A DNA stretch of 64,000 nt from Eledone cirrhosa (GCA_964016885.1 OZ024743.1:126382419-126446418); one strand, 5' to 3'; shown: positions 10,242 through 22,165, numbered from the stretch's first letter. A program made the numbers and translations. The notes: generated by a model from the letters alone, not told the origin.

Positions 10242-10729
10242 AAATGATGATCATGATAACACACAAACAATCATGTATCTACAGAAAGATGAGAGAAGGG
10301 AGAAGAAAGAGAGAGTAAGAGAGGAAGGAAAATCTAGTGATGGATTACTGGGTTTTTCTCTGTCAGTCAAAATAGCCAATGGTTTAAGTCTTGTTGCTTG
10401 TACTGTGCTGTTATACTATTCTGATGGCCTCACATGTAACAAAAGCTCCAGCTGTCACTTCTAACATATGAATTCCTTTTAAGAAAATTTATGAAACCAT
10501 AAAGCGCATTTGCTACCTATGTGATTTTATTGCCATGAAAGCTACTTCTAACACATCGACATGACAATTATTTCTATCTATAATCAAGATATGTTAAACA
10601 TATCAAACTTTACCTTACATGCACTAATATATAAATGTCTACTCAATCAGATGTATGACATTAACGTGGCCATATTCTTACATTCTTACATACTTTTATT
10701 GGCTTCCCTCATTAGTCTGTAAGGAAGCT

Positions 10730-10890
10730 AATTGACGGAGTTGTTAGGGTATCAAATTGAATGCCTTGATGTGTTCCAGCTCATATACTCTGAGCTCAAA
10801 TCCCCTACAAAGTCAATTTTGCCTTTTATCTTTTTGACAGTTGATAAATAATGTACCAGCCTAGTACTAGAGTCAATTCTTCTCTCACTT
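10730..10890 (+). mobile_element. Family A SINE, strongly decayed, plus strand
   Basis: 'agggtatcaaattgaatgcc' (head), 'ctgagctcaaatccccta' (B box), 'ttttgccttttatcttttt' and 'aataatgtaccagcctagta' follow the family A order on the plus strand. Confidence 0.6.
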
Positions 10891-11178
10891 TCTCCAATTT
10901 CTGGAAGAAATTGACTATGCTCAGACCTGCAGAAGGATGGACTTCAGCAGGTTTATTATGCCTAAAATATGCTTACAACACCATCAAGAGTTGAGGGCCC
11001 TTCCCTTTCCTTTTTCTATTAGATTGCTACTTTACTCGAACACCAACTTAAAGGAATTTAGTCAATCATATCAAGTCCAGCACTTATTTTATCAATTTTT
11101 TTTTCTTGTCAAACTCCTAGGTTACAGATACAGATTAGACATGCAGGTGAATATATGATGGGCTTCCACAATTTCTAT

Positions 11179-11587
11179 TTAACCCTTTAACATTTAAACT
11201 GGCCGTATCCGGCCAGAATTCTCACACCTCTTTCTGTTCAAACTGACTATAACCAGCCCCTCATACTGATGTTAAGGTATTGTTCTTAAAATGAATAACA
11301 TCAAAATCTCATAGATTCGATATTATGTGAGATAATTATGTAAGATAAAGCCATGAAAATACTATAGTATATATAGAATAATTGTTTCTACTTTAGGCAC
11401 AAGGCCAGCAATTACCCAGTGCATTACTGGTACTTTATTTTATTGACCCCGTAAGGATAAAAGGCAAAGTCAACCTCGGCGGGATTTGAACTCAGATGGT
11501 AAAGGGACGTAACTATGCTGGAAAGCATGGCGTCCGACCCTCTACTGATACTGCCAATCCACAATAATGTAAATGTTAAAGTGTTAA
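11179..11587 (+). mobile_element. TTAA MITE split by a SINE
   Basis: Begins 'ttaaccctttaacattt' and ends 'aaatgttaaagtgttaa'. The internal sequence matches the 21951-22165 copy ('ctgatgttaaggtattgttc', 'agattcgatattatgtgag') up to 'agtatatatagaata', where a complete family A SINE interrupts it; the MITE resumes at 'aataatgtaaatg'. Confidence 0.85.
11379..11562 (-). mobile_element. Family A SINE nested in TTAA MITE
   Basis: Complete short-subtype SINE from 'attgtttctactttaggc' to 'ctgatactgccaatccac'. AATAAT occurs on both sides (11377-11382 and 11563-11568) and is a candidate target-site duplication, although the SINE tail is itself ATT-rich. Confidence 0.9.
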
Positions 11588-11715
11588 CAAATTTCATTTA
11601 CAAGGCATTGGTCAACTAGAGGCTATAGTAGAAGACATTTGTTCAAGTTGCGATACAGTAAGAGTAAACAAAAAACCAAATGGTTGCAAAGCAAATGCCT
11701 TGAACAGACAGTGAT
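11588..11715 (-). mobile_element. Family C SINE fragment
   Basis: 'atttacaaggcattggtca', 'gaggctatagtagaagaca' and a decayed tRNA-like head, as in 2703-2885. Confidence 0.55.
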
Positions 11716-11929
11716 GTCTGCATATACACTTTACATGTAGTCATATATGTCTTCTCAATCAGATGTATAACACCATCTTACAAAAGTATTTAATAGACGT
11801 CCACTAAATACATATATAGATTTTTTTTTGTCATCTGTTACCATGGATTTATATGTCACGGCAGCAAGATATGTAATGATAGATACTATGCTTCTAAAGA
11901 ATAGATTTTTAAATATCAGTAGTATTGAC

Positions 11930-12095
11930 ATATGTAGGCATGGCTTTGTGGTAAAGAAATTTGCTTCATAGGTACAGATGTCTGGCTTCAATCCTACTAT
12001 ACAGTACTTTAGGCAATTGTCTTCTACTGTAACTTCAAGATAACCAATGCCTTGTGAGTGAAATTTGATAGACAGAAACTGCATAGAAGCATGTC
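11930..12095 (+). mobile_element. tRNA-derived SINE (family C), plus strand
   Basis: tRNA-like head 'ggcatggctttgtggtaaag', then 'ggcttcaatcctact' (B box), 'ggcaattgtcttctactgta', 'aatgccttgtgagtg' and 'tttgatagacagaaactgca'. It runs into a long AC/TA microsatellite that is probably its degenerate tail. Confidence 0.75.
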
Positions 12096-12096
12096 G

Positions 12097-12203
12097 TATA
12101 CACACACACACATGTATATATATACATACATACATAAACATATATATACAAACACACACACATATATATATATATACATACATAAACATATATATACAAA
12201 CAC

Positions 12204-12240
<37 letters not shown>

Positions 12241-12356
12241 AATATATATACATATACACACACATGCATGTACACATATATATTTACATACATATAAACA
12301 CTTATATATTTATATCCACACATATATATACATATTTATGCATATATATCTATATA

Positions 12357-12387
<31 letters not shown>

Positions 12388-12480
12388 TTTATATATACAT
12401 ATAGATACACATATTTATATCTATATCATATATACACACATATTTATATATATACATACTTGCACAATTATATATATTTA
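12097..12480. repeat. Compound (CA)n(TA)n(TACA)n microsatellite
   Basis: Nearly 400 bp of alternating TA, CA and TACATA motifs. Several open frames on both strands here are only Tyr/Ile/Cys/His repeats. Confidence 0.95.
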
Positions 12481-12482
12481 TA

Positions 12483-12828
12483 TATATCATCATCATCATC
12501 ATTTCATTTTACATCCGCTTTTCCCTGCTTGCAAGGGTGGGACGGGAACTGATTCTGGCTTGATTTCTACAGCTGGATGCCCTTCCTAACACCAACCTCA
12601 TTTACAGTGAGTGCTGGGTGCTTTTTTGCCGTGGCACTCCACGACCACTTTGCAGTGGAATGATAGGGACCCCAGTCCCTATCATCTCATTTCTACAGCT
12701 GAGTAAACTGGAGCAATGTGAAATAAAGTGTCTTGCTCAAGGAAACAACACATCGCCCGGTCTGAGAATTGAACTCACAACCTTTCGATTGCAAGGCCAA
12801 TGCTCTAACCACTAAGCCATGTGCCTAC
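12483..12828 (-). mobile_element. tRNA-derived SINE (family B) with LINE-type tail, full length
   Basis: On the minus strand: a tRNA-like head 'ggcacatggcttagtggtta' with 'ttgtgagttcaattctcag' as B box, a body with 'ttgagcaagacactttattt' and 'ttactcagctgtagaaatga', then the block 'gcacccagcactcactgtaa', 'ttggtgttaggaagggca' and 'gcttgcaagcagggaaaagc', ending in (GAT)n. The 3' block is shared with the LINE at 19.2-21.8 kb. Confidence 0.9.
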
Positions 12829-12972
12829 ATATATATATATACATATATATATACACAGATCAGTCAATATATCAATATTATCAACCCTCCAAACCGAACA
12901 TAAAACTATGAAAAGAATATATAAAATAACTTGGATTTGTTATTATTATCATTGTTAAACTAATATTTAATA

Positions 12973-13196
12973 TCTATATATATATACATAAAATGATGAT
13001 ATATATATATGTATAGATATATTTAGATACATATATATATGTATATATATATATAGATACATATATATATATATATATATGTATCTATATATATATAGAG
13101 ATACATATATATAGATACATATATATATATATATATATAGATACATATATATATATAGATACATATATATATATATAGATACATATATATATATAG

Positions 13197-13241
<45 letters not shown>
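12973..13241. repeat. (TA)n with TAGATACATA units
   Basis: Repeating 'tagatacatatatatata' units ending in a pure TA run that abuts the left end of the PLE palindrome. A similar array flanks the right side (18178-18336). Confidence 0.95.
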
Positions 13242-13248
<7 letters not shown>

Positions 13249-13648
13249 AGATCAAAAGATGGTTAAATGAGTTCCATGTATTTTCATCAGATAAAATAGG
13301 AGGACATGATATGAAGGTTAAAAACACTTGTGGATAGTGCAGTTTTAAATCAACATATGAAAAGTAGTTTTAGATTGATGTGTGATATTGTTGAAAAATA
13401 TTTTGAGGGGGGGGGGATGAAAAAGAGGAGGAGATGAGAGTAAAAAGTGGAAGGGAGGAGTATAATGAGGAAGGATGAGATAGGAGGAGAGATGGGTGAT
13501 AGAGAGAGAGAGATAGCTTTTATAACTGAGAAAAATATATTGTTTTACATAGAGAGGTTGAAAAACCGTTGGAAGATAATGTATAAATTAAAAGAATTTG
13601 AAAATTAACGAAGAGAAAAATAATGTAAAGTTAAGGTTTGTATATTGA

Positions 13649-13815
13649 AGGGTTTAATAATATGTGCGATGAAAAGAAATTGTTAATATGTATTAAGAAT
13701 AATATTTAAGGGTTTAATAATATGTGCGATGGAAGGAAAATGTTAATATGTATTAAGAATAATATTTAAGGGTTTAATAATATGTGCGATTGAAAGAAAA
13801 TGTTGATATGTACTA
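13649..13815 (-). repeat. Three 60-bp tandem repeats in left-arm PLE 3' flank
   Basis: 'gggtttaataatatgtgcga' recurs at an exact 60-bp period, followed by 'tgttaatatgtattaagaat'. About 2.8 units. The same array is present in the right arm. Confidence 0.95.
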
Positions 13816-14165
13816 TTAAAAAAACAGAAGTAATGTAAGTAAGGATATATTGTGAGATGAGCATGAATAAGTTAGATGAAAGTGAGAAAAAAATAATGAA
13901 TAGAGGATGAATAATCTAACGTCAAAAAAAATGTTTATGTTTACGAAGGATTTTTTCAAGGTGATATAAAGTAAGAATATAGTGTATTGTGTAATAATTG
14001 TTTCTATGTTAGGCACAGTGAGAAAAGGTACAGATTAGGGGTTAGAAATTACAAGAAAAAGAAAAGAAAAGGAAAAGGAAAAAAGGGAAGTGATGAATAG
14101 GAGTGATATAGAATATAATAAATAACTTTGAAATAAGGTAGAAAGATGGGTATATTTTTAAAGAA

Positions 14166-14210
<45 letters not shown>

Positions 14211-14215
<5 letters not shown>

Positions 14216-14570
14216 CTTTGAGAAGAGGATTCTGGAATTTATGCAAGCAGATAGAAAACAAGTCAGTGCGTCTATTTATTATAGAATCTAAATTAGATAT
14301 AATGGTAAATGTTTCATTTAGATAGAGATTGCAAGTCTTGGATAGAGAACTGTTCAAGTATGAAGAAGCAGAGGAAACCTTTTCCCAAGAGATGTTATAT
14401 TTAATATTTTTGTCTTTCAAGGACCATATGAGTTCTGAGAGAGCCGTGTTGGTTCTTTTAAGTTTATATTTAAAAGACGAATGATGATTATAAAGACGAG
14501 CTTTAAAGGAGGTGGAAGTGGAGCCAAAATAGGTGAAGGAATTGGTGTCAGTTATAACTTTACATTCGTA
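14211..14570 (-). pseudogene. PLE GIY-YIG endonuclease fragment, left arm
   Basis: Minus-strand reading gives YECKV, then YFGST (the YIG position), KARLYNHHSSF (basic helix with Arg and His), TALSELIWSLK (with the metal-binding Glu) and KTCNLYLNE. This order is the GIY-YIG endonuclease that sits at the C-terminus of most Penelope-like elements and nicks target DNA. It is detached from its own RT: upstream on the minus strand lies antisense RT-tail sequence, so the open frame 14669-14049 starts in foreign sequence. A deletion of about 50 bp removed the natural stop region, so the frame reads into the flanking (TA)n. Confidence 0.85.
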
Positions 14571-15717
14571 CAATATACGTAATCTCTTTAACCAACATAA
14601 CCTAAAAATTGAATTTGATAACAGCATCAAACTAGCTAATTTCTTGGATGTATCTCTCAATCTTGACACTGGCCTATATTACCTTTACCATAAAAACAAC
14701 GAGAACCTAAATTATGTTAATTTTAAATCTAACCACCCTACTAATATTAAGAATGTTATAGTTAGTAATATTGGAAAAAGAATATCTAACCTATCTTCTA
14801 ATAAAAACATCTCCGATGCTAACGCCAATTACTATAATAACGCGCTTTCTAAAGCCGGCTATCCTGATAAAATCAAATATAATAAAGAAACAAATTCTAG
14901 AAGATCTTACAGTAGAATAATTAATCATGATCATTCCAATAACTTTAATAAAAGACCTAGATACAAAAACATAATCTGGTATAATGCTCCTTTCTCCATC
15001 TCTATTAATAATAATATTCCTAAATTATTCTTTAGTGCCTTAAATAAATGCTTCCCTCCCTCACATATCTATAGTAAAATATTTAACAAACACACTATAA
15101 AATTTTCCTATTCGACATGCTCCAACATTTCCAACATTATCTCTAAACACAACAATAAAATACTACATACTAAATCTCTTCCTTCCAACACTGAATATCA
15201 TAATAATAGTAATAGTACTCCCGACGTCATTGTAAACCCTAGGCTAATTTCTGCAAACCCAAATACAACGTCAAACACAACTTCGCTAAATGTTCTTAAT
15301 CCCATTCTAAATCAAGAAACTATTATTCCTATCGCAAATAACTTCTCCAATCCAATTCCTTCTATATATAACACTAGGTCACTCGTTAATAATCTCTCTA
15401 ATCGCAATTGCAATTGCCCTGCTAAAAATAAATGTCCTCTCAACAACCATTGTCTTGATAAAAACTTAATTTACGAATGTAAAGTTATAACTGACACCAA
15501 TTCCTTCACCTATTTTGGCTCCACTTCTACCTCCTTTAAAGCTCGTCTTTATAATCATCATTCGTCTTTTAAATATAAACTTAAAAGAACCAACACGGCT
15601 CTCTCAGAACTCATATGGTCCTTGAAAGACAAAAATATTAAATATAACATCTCTTGGGAAAAGGTTTCCTCTGCTTCTTCATACTTGAACAGTTTTTATC
15701 AAGACAATGGTTGTTGA
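14571..15717 (+). pseudogene. PLE RT C-terminal domain plus half of GIY-YIG
   Basis: A 394-codon open frame (14533-15717). The first 12-13 codons come from the inverted junction. Then follow RT-tail motifs FLDVSLNL, KSNHPTNI, RYKNIIWYNAPFS, KCFPPSH and IFNKHTIKFSYST, a Ser/Asn-rich linker of about 90 residues, a Cys cluster (CNCPAKNKCPLNNHC) and the GIY-YIG start: IYECKV, YFGSTSTSFKARLYNHHSSF, ALSELIWSLK. It ends seven codons after SYLNS, where the right arm begins antisense, so the C-terminal third of the endonuclease is missing. The palm with the catalytic Asp residues is also missing. The frame is open and the motifs are intact, so the copy is young, but it cannot be an autonomous element. 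Confidence 0.9.
15467..15690 (+). other. Palindrome spacer: third GIY-YIG copy
   Basis: The only non-palindromic part of the element. Positions 15472-15693 equal 16587-16808 in direct orientation and 14349-14570 in inverted orientation. It joins the left-arm RT tail in frame. Arm-to-arm recombination would flip it and fuse it to the right-arm RT tail instead. Confidence 0.9.
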
Positions 15718-16586
15718 GAGGACATTTATTTTTAGCAGGGCAATTGCAATTGCGATTAGAGAGATTATTAACGAGTGACCTAGTGTTATATATAGAAGGA
15801 ATTGGATTGGAGAAGTTATTTGCGATAGGAATAATAGTTTCTTGATTTAGAATGGGATTAAGAACATTTAGCGAAGTTGTGTTTGACGTTGTATTTGGGT
15901 TTGCAGAAATTAGCCTAGGGTTTACAATGACGTCGGGAGTACTATTACTATTATTATGATATTCAGTGTTGGAAGGAAGAGATTTAGTATGTAGTATTTT
16001 ATTGTTGTGTTTAGAGATAATGTTGGAAATGTTGGAGCATGTCGAATAGGAAAATTTTATAGTGTGTTTGTTAAATATTTTACTATAGATATGTGAGGGA
16101 GGGAAGCATTTATTTAAGGCACTAAAGAATAATTTAGGAATATTATTATTAATAGAGATGGAGAAAGGAGCATTATACCAGATTATGTTTTTGTATCTAG
16201 GTCTTTTATTAAAGTTATTGGAATGATCATGATTAATTATTCTACTGTAAGATCTTCTAGAATTTGTTTCTTTATTATATTTGATTTTATCAGGATAGCC
16301 GGCTTTAGAAAGCGCGTTATTATAGTAATTGGCGTTAGCATCGGAGATGTTTTTATTAGAAGATAGGTTAGATATTCTTTTTCCAATATTACTAACTATA
16401 ACATTCTTAATATTAGTAGGGTGGTTAGATTTAAAATTAACATAATTTAGGTTCTCGTTGTTTTTATGGTAAAGGTAATATAGGCCAGTGTCAAGATTGA
16501 GAGATACATCCAAGAAATTAGCTAGTTTGATGCTGTTATCAAATTCAATTTTTAGGTTATGTTGGTTAAAGAGATTACGTATATTG
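15691..16586 (-). pseudogene. PLE RT C-terminal domain, right-arm inverted copy
   Basis: Reads on the minus strand as the same RT-tail sequence as 14571-15466: FLDVSLNL, SNHPTNI, NIIWYNAPFS, IFNKHTIKFSYST and the Cys cluster ending CLDKN. The open frame 16624-15638 runs on for about 14 codons into the antisense spacer (CSSMKKQRKPF...) and stops, so this copy has no endonuclease. Protein identity to the left copy appears complete over the shared part. Confidence 0.9.
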
Positions 16587-16952
16587 TACGAATGTAAAGT
16601 TATAACTGACACCAATTCCTTCACCTATTTTGGCTCCACTTCTACCTCCTTTAAAGCTCGTCTTTATAATCATCATTCGTCTTTTAAATATAAACTTAAA
16701 AGAACCAACACGGCTCTCTCAGAACTCATATGGTCCTTGAAAGACAAAAATATTAAATATAACATCTCTTGGGAAAAGGTTTCCTCTGCTTCTTCATACT
16801 TGAACAGTTCTCTATCCAAGACTTGCAATCTCTGTCTAAATGAAAAATTTACCATTATATCTAATTTAGATTCTATAATAAATAGACGCACTGACTTGTT
16901 TTCTATCTGCTTGCATAAATTCCACAGAACTTTCCATAAAGTATACAGCTAA
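16587..16952 (+). pseudogene. PLE GIY-YIG endonuclease, right arm, complete C-terminus
   Basis: YECKV, YFGST, KARLYNHHSSF, ALSELIWSLK, then KTCNLCLNEKF and INRRTDLFSICLHKF, ending in a stop at 16950-16952. This is the only copy that keeps the full endonuclease C-terminus (CxLC.NEK and the RR.DLFS..LHK region). Upstream it is fused to antisense RT-tail sequence, so it lacks an RT on its own strand. The open frame begins at 16488 inside the antisense part. Compared with the left arm it shows single substitutions such as CNLCLNEK against CNLYLNET. Confidence 0.88.
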
Positions 16953-16997
16953 TATCCTAAACTTTATTAATTCAGAATCCTCTTCTCAAAGGCACAC

Positions 16998-17101
<104 letters not shown>

Positions 17102-17452
17102 TTCTTTAAAAATATACCCATCTTTCTATCTTATTTCAAAGTTATTTATTATATTCTATATCACTCCTATTCATCACTTCCCTTTTTTCCTTTTCCTTTT
17201 CTTTTCTTTTTCTTGTAATTTCTAACCCCTAATCTGTACCTTTTCTCACTGTGCCTAACATAGAAACAATTATTACACAATACACTATATTCTTACTTTA
17301 TATCACCTTGAAAAAATCCTTCGTAAACATAAACATTTTTTTTGACGTTAGATTATTCATCCTCTATTCATTATTTTTTTCTCACTTTCATCTAACTTAT
17401 TCATGCTCATCTCACAATATATCCTTACTTACATTACTTCTGTTTTTTTAAT

Positions 17453-17620
17453 AGTACATATCAACATTTTCTTTCAATCGCACATATTATTAAACCCTTA
17501 AATATTATTCTTAATACATATTAACATTTTCCTTCCATCGCACATATTATTAAACCCTTAAATATTATTCTTAATACATATTAACAATTTCTTTTCATCG
17601 CACATATTATTAAACCCTTC
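17453..17620 (+). repeat. Three 60-bp tandem repeats in right-arm PLE 3' flank
   Basis: 'tcgcacatattattaaaccc' recurs at 60 bp; reverse complement of the left-arm array at 13649-13815. Confidence 0.95.
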
Positions 17621-18173
17621 AATATACAAACCTTAACTTTACATTATTTTTCTCTTCGTTAATTTTCAAATTCTTTTAATTTATACATTATCTTCCAACG
17701 GTTTTTCAACCTCTCTATGTAAAACAATATATTTTTCTCAGTTATAAAAGCTATCTCTCTCTCTCTATCACCCATCTCTCCTCCTATCTCATCCTTCCTC
17801 ATTATACTCCTCCCCCTCCACTATTTACTCTCATCTCCTCCTCTTTTTCATCCTTTCCACCCCCCCCCCCTAAAAAAAAATGTTCCCCAATATCACACAT
17901 CAATCTAAAACTACTTTTCATATGTTGATTTAAAACTGCACTATCCACAAGTGTTTTTAACCTTCATATCATGTCCTCCTATTTTATCTGATGAAAACAC
18001 AAATGTTATTGCATGATGATATTTGTTTTTGAAATGCACATAATAAAATACATGGAACTCATTTAACCATCTTTTGATCTTATATATTATGTATACTCCA
18101 GTCCTACAAACTGTAGAGTGCTTCTTATCCGATATCTGCATTGCTTTATTGTACTACAATAAAACTCACCTCC

Positions 18174-18177
<4 letters not shown>

Positions 18178-18237
<60 letters not shown>

Positions 18238-18288
18238 TCCATATATATATATAGATCCATATATATATATAGATACATATATATATAG

Positions 18289-18336
<48 letters not shown>
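18178..18336. repeat. (TA)n with GATCCATA/GATACATA units
   Basis: Long TA run with periodic 'agatccatatatatatat' units, mirroring the array on the left flank of the palindrome. Between the right-arm edge (18092) and this array lie 85 bp found only on this side. Confidence 0.9.
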
Positions 18337-18800
<464 letters not shown>

Positions 18801-19179
18801 GTGCTGAGTTCAGGGAGACCACTAATCATGGGAGTACTCAGAGTACTCAATGTATGGGGAGATGCAGAGTGGTTATTAAGGTATATATAAAGAGAGCAAA
18901 AATTACGATTAGAGCAAAAATCACGAGCATTCTATGTCAAAATTATTTTTGAAAAGCATAAGAAATGCGCAACCGGTAAAAACTTTAAACTAAAACTGAA
19001 TACTAACTAATACTTATTACTAATTTATACTTATTCCTAATTAAACTATTTTTCTCTGGGAAAAATTTGTCAGCATTTTCTTTTCCTTTTTACTAATATA
19101 TCACAACTCGTGTGTCACACCTTTATTTTTTTTAAATATATATATGTATATATATTTGTATATATATATGTATATATCA

Positions 19180-19545
19180 TCCCAACATAGCTTAGTTGTC
19201 AGCGACCTCACGGTCAGAACTAGACGAACCTGGAAACAGAGGCCAACCTGGAGAAGAAAGATCTGGAAGCTGAAAGACCCCCCAACCAGTAACAGATTTA
19301 AAGATATTTTACTCAACGCCTACGACAGTAAAGAAGAACAGATAGAGACATTCAATGTAGAAGAGAACTGGGAGTTCCTAAAAAATAACTTACTAGAGGC
19401 GACGGATGAGGTCTGTGGCTGGAGTAAGACCTCAAGCAGGAGGAGAGTGACTTGGTGGTGGAACAATAAGGTAGATGAGGCAGTTAAGGCCAAGAGACAG
19501 GCATGGAAAGAATGGAAGAACGGGGGAGCAGGGTACATTACATAG
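19180..19545 (+). pseudogene. LINE-1X: AP endonuclease end and linker
   Basis: The frame reads QHSLVVSDL, matching the last conserved endonuclease block (usually H-R-L-V-V-S-D), then a basic linker WRRKIWKLKDP and a Trp-rich region (CGWSKT, VTWWWNNKVDEAVKAKRQAW). In the sister copy at 51.4-49.1 kb this linker runs straight on into the RT frame. Here it hits a stop at 19543-19545. The frame change most likely lies in the GGGGG run at 19522-19526. The element begins inside the domain just after a (TA)n run, so the catalytic endonuclease core is absent and the copy is 5' truncated. Confidence 0.8.
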
Positions 19546-21491
19546 AGACCAAGAGGGAAGCTAGGCGACAAGTATACTTAGCTAGGAGGGAAGCAGAGGA
19601 TAGAAAATTCAAGCATGTTTTGCAACGTGAGGACCAGCAACAGGAGGTGTTCAAGATTGCGAGGCAGTGTGTCAGAGAAAATTGTGATGTCATTGGAGAG
19701 AAGTGTATCCGGAATGATAAAGGTGAGCTTGCCCTCACAAGTGCTGAGAAGAAAGATGCATGGAAGAGTCATTATGATAGATTACTAAATGAGGAGAATG
19801 CATGGGAAAAAGAGACCCTAACCCAAGTAGACCCTATAGAGGGGCCAGCAGTACAAGTCAGCAGCAGCGTAGTAAGTAAGGCAATCAAAGATATGAAGAT
19901 GGGGAAGGCAACCGGTCCATCGGGTATAGCTGCCAAGATGCTGAAGGCATCTGGATCTGTAGGTCACACTATAACCACACGTATTGTTAACCAGGTAATA
20001 CTAGAAGGTGTCATACCAAAAGATTGGTGCAGTAGCATCATTGTCAACTGCTACAAAGGTAAAGGTGATGCACTAGATAGAGGAAACTATAGAGGTATAA
20101 AGCTGATGGACCAGGTCATGAAAGTAACAGAAAGAGTTATAGCACAGTTGATTAGGGACCGGGTGAAACTAGACGAGATGCAATTTGGGTTTGTACCAGG
20201 AAGAGGCACCACTGATGCCCTCTTCCTTGTGAGGCAGTTACAGGAAAAGTACCTAGCTAAAAGTCAGCCACTCTGCCTGGCATTTGTCGACCTTGAGAAA
20301 GCCTTTGACAGAGTTCCACGTGCTGTAATCTGGTGGGCTCTTAGAAAACTAGGAGTAGATGAATGGCTTGTGAAAGCGGTACAAGCCATGTATAGGGGAG
20401 CAATCAGCAAAGTTAGGATTAGCAATGAGTATAGCGAGAAATTTAGCGTACAGGTTGGGGTCCACCAGGGCTCTGTTCTTAGCCCCCTCCTGTTCATCAT
20501 AGTCCTGCAGGCAATAACGGAGGAGTTTAAGACCGGATGCCCATGGGAACTCCTGTATGCTGATGACTTCGCACTTATAGCTGAATCTATGGTAGAATTA
20601 GAGAAGAAATTCCAAACTTGGAAGCAGGGACTAGAAAGAAAGGGTCTCAAAGTCAACATGACAAAGACTAAGGTCCTTGTAAGTAGACGAGAAAACAGAA
20701 CCCAGATCCCCTCAGGGAAATGGCCTTGCTCAGTATGTAGGAAAGGTGTTGGTAGGAACTCCATTCTCTGCCCCAAATGCAAACAATGGGTACACAAGAG
20801 ATGTAGCGGGATCTCAGGAAGCTTAATTAAGAATGTAGGCTTCACTTGCAGCAGCTGTACTGGGACAGCAAGCAGCAACCAGCCACAGGAAACAAGTACC
20901 ACCAATTTCTGGGAGGGCTCTGTAGAAACAGTAGACAGCTTCTGCTACCTAGGTGACTGAATTAGCAGCGGAGGTGGGTGTTCAGAAAGTACAATAACTG
21001 GGGTAAGAACGGGATGGAAGAAGTTTAGGGAACTACTACCACTGCTAGCTGCAAAAGGCTTCTCCCTCAAAATGAAAGGCAGACTGTATGATGCGTGTAT
21101 CCGAACAGCGATGTTACATGGTAGTGAGACCTGGGCGCTAAAGGTGGAAGTTTTACGTAGATTAGAAAGAAACGAAGCCTGCATGCTCCGATGGATGTGT
21201 AATAGTAATATACGCGAACGACAAAGCATAAATGAATTGAGAGAGAGACTGAGCATAAGAGGAATCAAATGCTGTGTTCAGGAGAGGCGGTTGCGTTGGT
21301 ATGGACATGTGATGCGTATGAAGGATGACAGCTGCATAAAAAGGTGCAGAGCACTAGAAGTCGATGGAAACCGCGGAGTGGGGAGACTCAAGAAGACCTG
21401 GGATGAGGTGATAAAAGCCGACCTTACCCAATTACACCTCTCAAAGGCGATGACACACGACCGTGACCTCTGGTGTCACGCAGTAATATAG
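19524..21491 (+). pseudogene. LINE-1X reverse transcriptase, PHD-like finger, C-terminus
   Basis: One frame, broken only by TGA at 20958-20960. Ordered motifs: GKATGPSGIAAKMLK, KGKGDALDRGNYRGI, QFGFVPGRGTTDA, AFVDLEKAFDRVPR (first catalytic Asp), VHQGSVLSPLLF, LLYADDFALIAE (YADD at 20556-20567) and LKVNMTKTKVLV, so the RT palm is complete. Next is a zinc-finger module (CSVC, CPKC, WVHKRCSG, CSSC; about 20728-20860) resembling a PHD finger, probably for nucleic-acid or chromatin binding. After the stop: FRELLPLLAAKGFSL, GRLYDACIRTAMLHGSETW, LERNEACMLRWMC, RLRWYGHVMRM and RLKKTWDEV. The TGA sits where the sister copy has Gln (LGDQISKG). Start coordinate is where the RT frame takes over from the linker frame. 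Confidence 0.9.
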
Positions 21492-21950
21492 AGTACCCGA
21501 CCTCCCATGGGTACAAGCTGAAGCATATAGACAATATGCCCCCACACCCTCCCACTGCAAGGTGGTCGTGGAGGTACCACGGCAAAAAAGCACCCAGCCC
21601 ACACTGTAAAGTGGACGTGTAGGCGCCACGAAAAAGCACCCAGCACTCACTGTAAATGAGGTTGGTGTTAGGAAGGGCATCCAGCTGTAGAAATCAAGCC
21701 AAATCAGTTCCTGTATGAGCAAGGCATGGTCAGCCAACCAGACACTGCCCACAACAGGACAATCCGTCTAACCCATGCTAGCGTGGAAGAACGGACGTAA
21801 AACGGTGATGATGATGATGATGATACGTATATATATATATACAGATATGTGGGTGCATATATGTATATATATATATGTGTGTGTGTATGTGGGTAGGCCA
21901 TATGAGTATGTGGTGATCTATTTGTGTACTTTCCCTGTCAGTAATGCTCT

Positions 21951-22165
21951 TTAACCCTTTAATGTTCAAACTAGCCCAAACCGGCCAGAATTCTCTACCT
22001 TTTTTTGTTGAAACTGGCTGTAACTGGTCACTCAAACTGATGTTAAGGTATTGTTCTCAAAATAAATACTTTCAAAATCTCATAGATTCGATATTACGTG
22101 AGATAAAGCATTTACCATGAAAATATAATAGTATATATATAGTAATGTGAATGCTAAAGGGTTAA
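21951..22165 (+). mobile_element. TTAA-flanked MITE (215 bp), intact ends
   Basis: Left 'ttaaccctttaatgtt', right 'atgctaaagggttaa'. The internal sequence matches 7928-8094 and 11179-11587. This is the cleanest copy in the window. Confidence 0.85.

Larger units (their letters stand above)
19180..21825 (+). mobile_element. Young 5'-truncated LINE (LINE-1X; RTE-like tail)
   Basis: Extends from the end of the AP endonuclease domain through the RT, zinc finger and C-terminal domain, then a 3' UTR of about 330 bp ending in (GATGAT)n at 21808-21825. GATGAT tails and 5' truncation fit target-primed reverse transcription. The 3' UTR block 'gcacccagcactcactgtaa' with 'tctaacccatgctagcgtgg' recurs at 24722, 55832 and 62476. 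Clade is not certain; the tail type resembles RTE-group LINEs. The copy has only two coding lesions, unlike the decayed copy at 49.1-52.0 kb. LINE-1X is a local label only. Confidence 0.9.

Noticed and set aside
17979..18040. Possible hammerhead ribozyme (CTGATGA ... TGAAA) at the right PLE arm
   Set aside because: The stem next to the GAAA leaves two unpaired U residues, and no stem I/III partner is found; the motif is also half deleted in the left arm.
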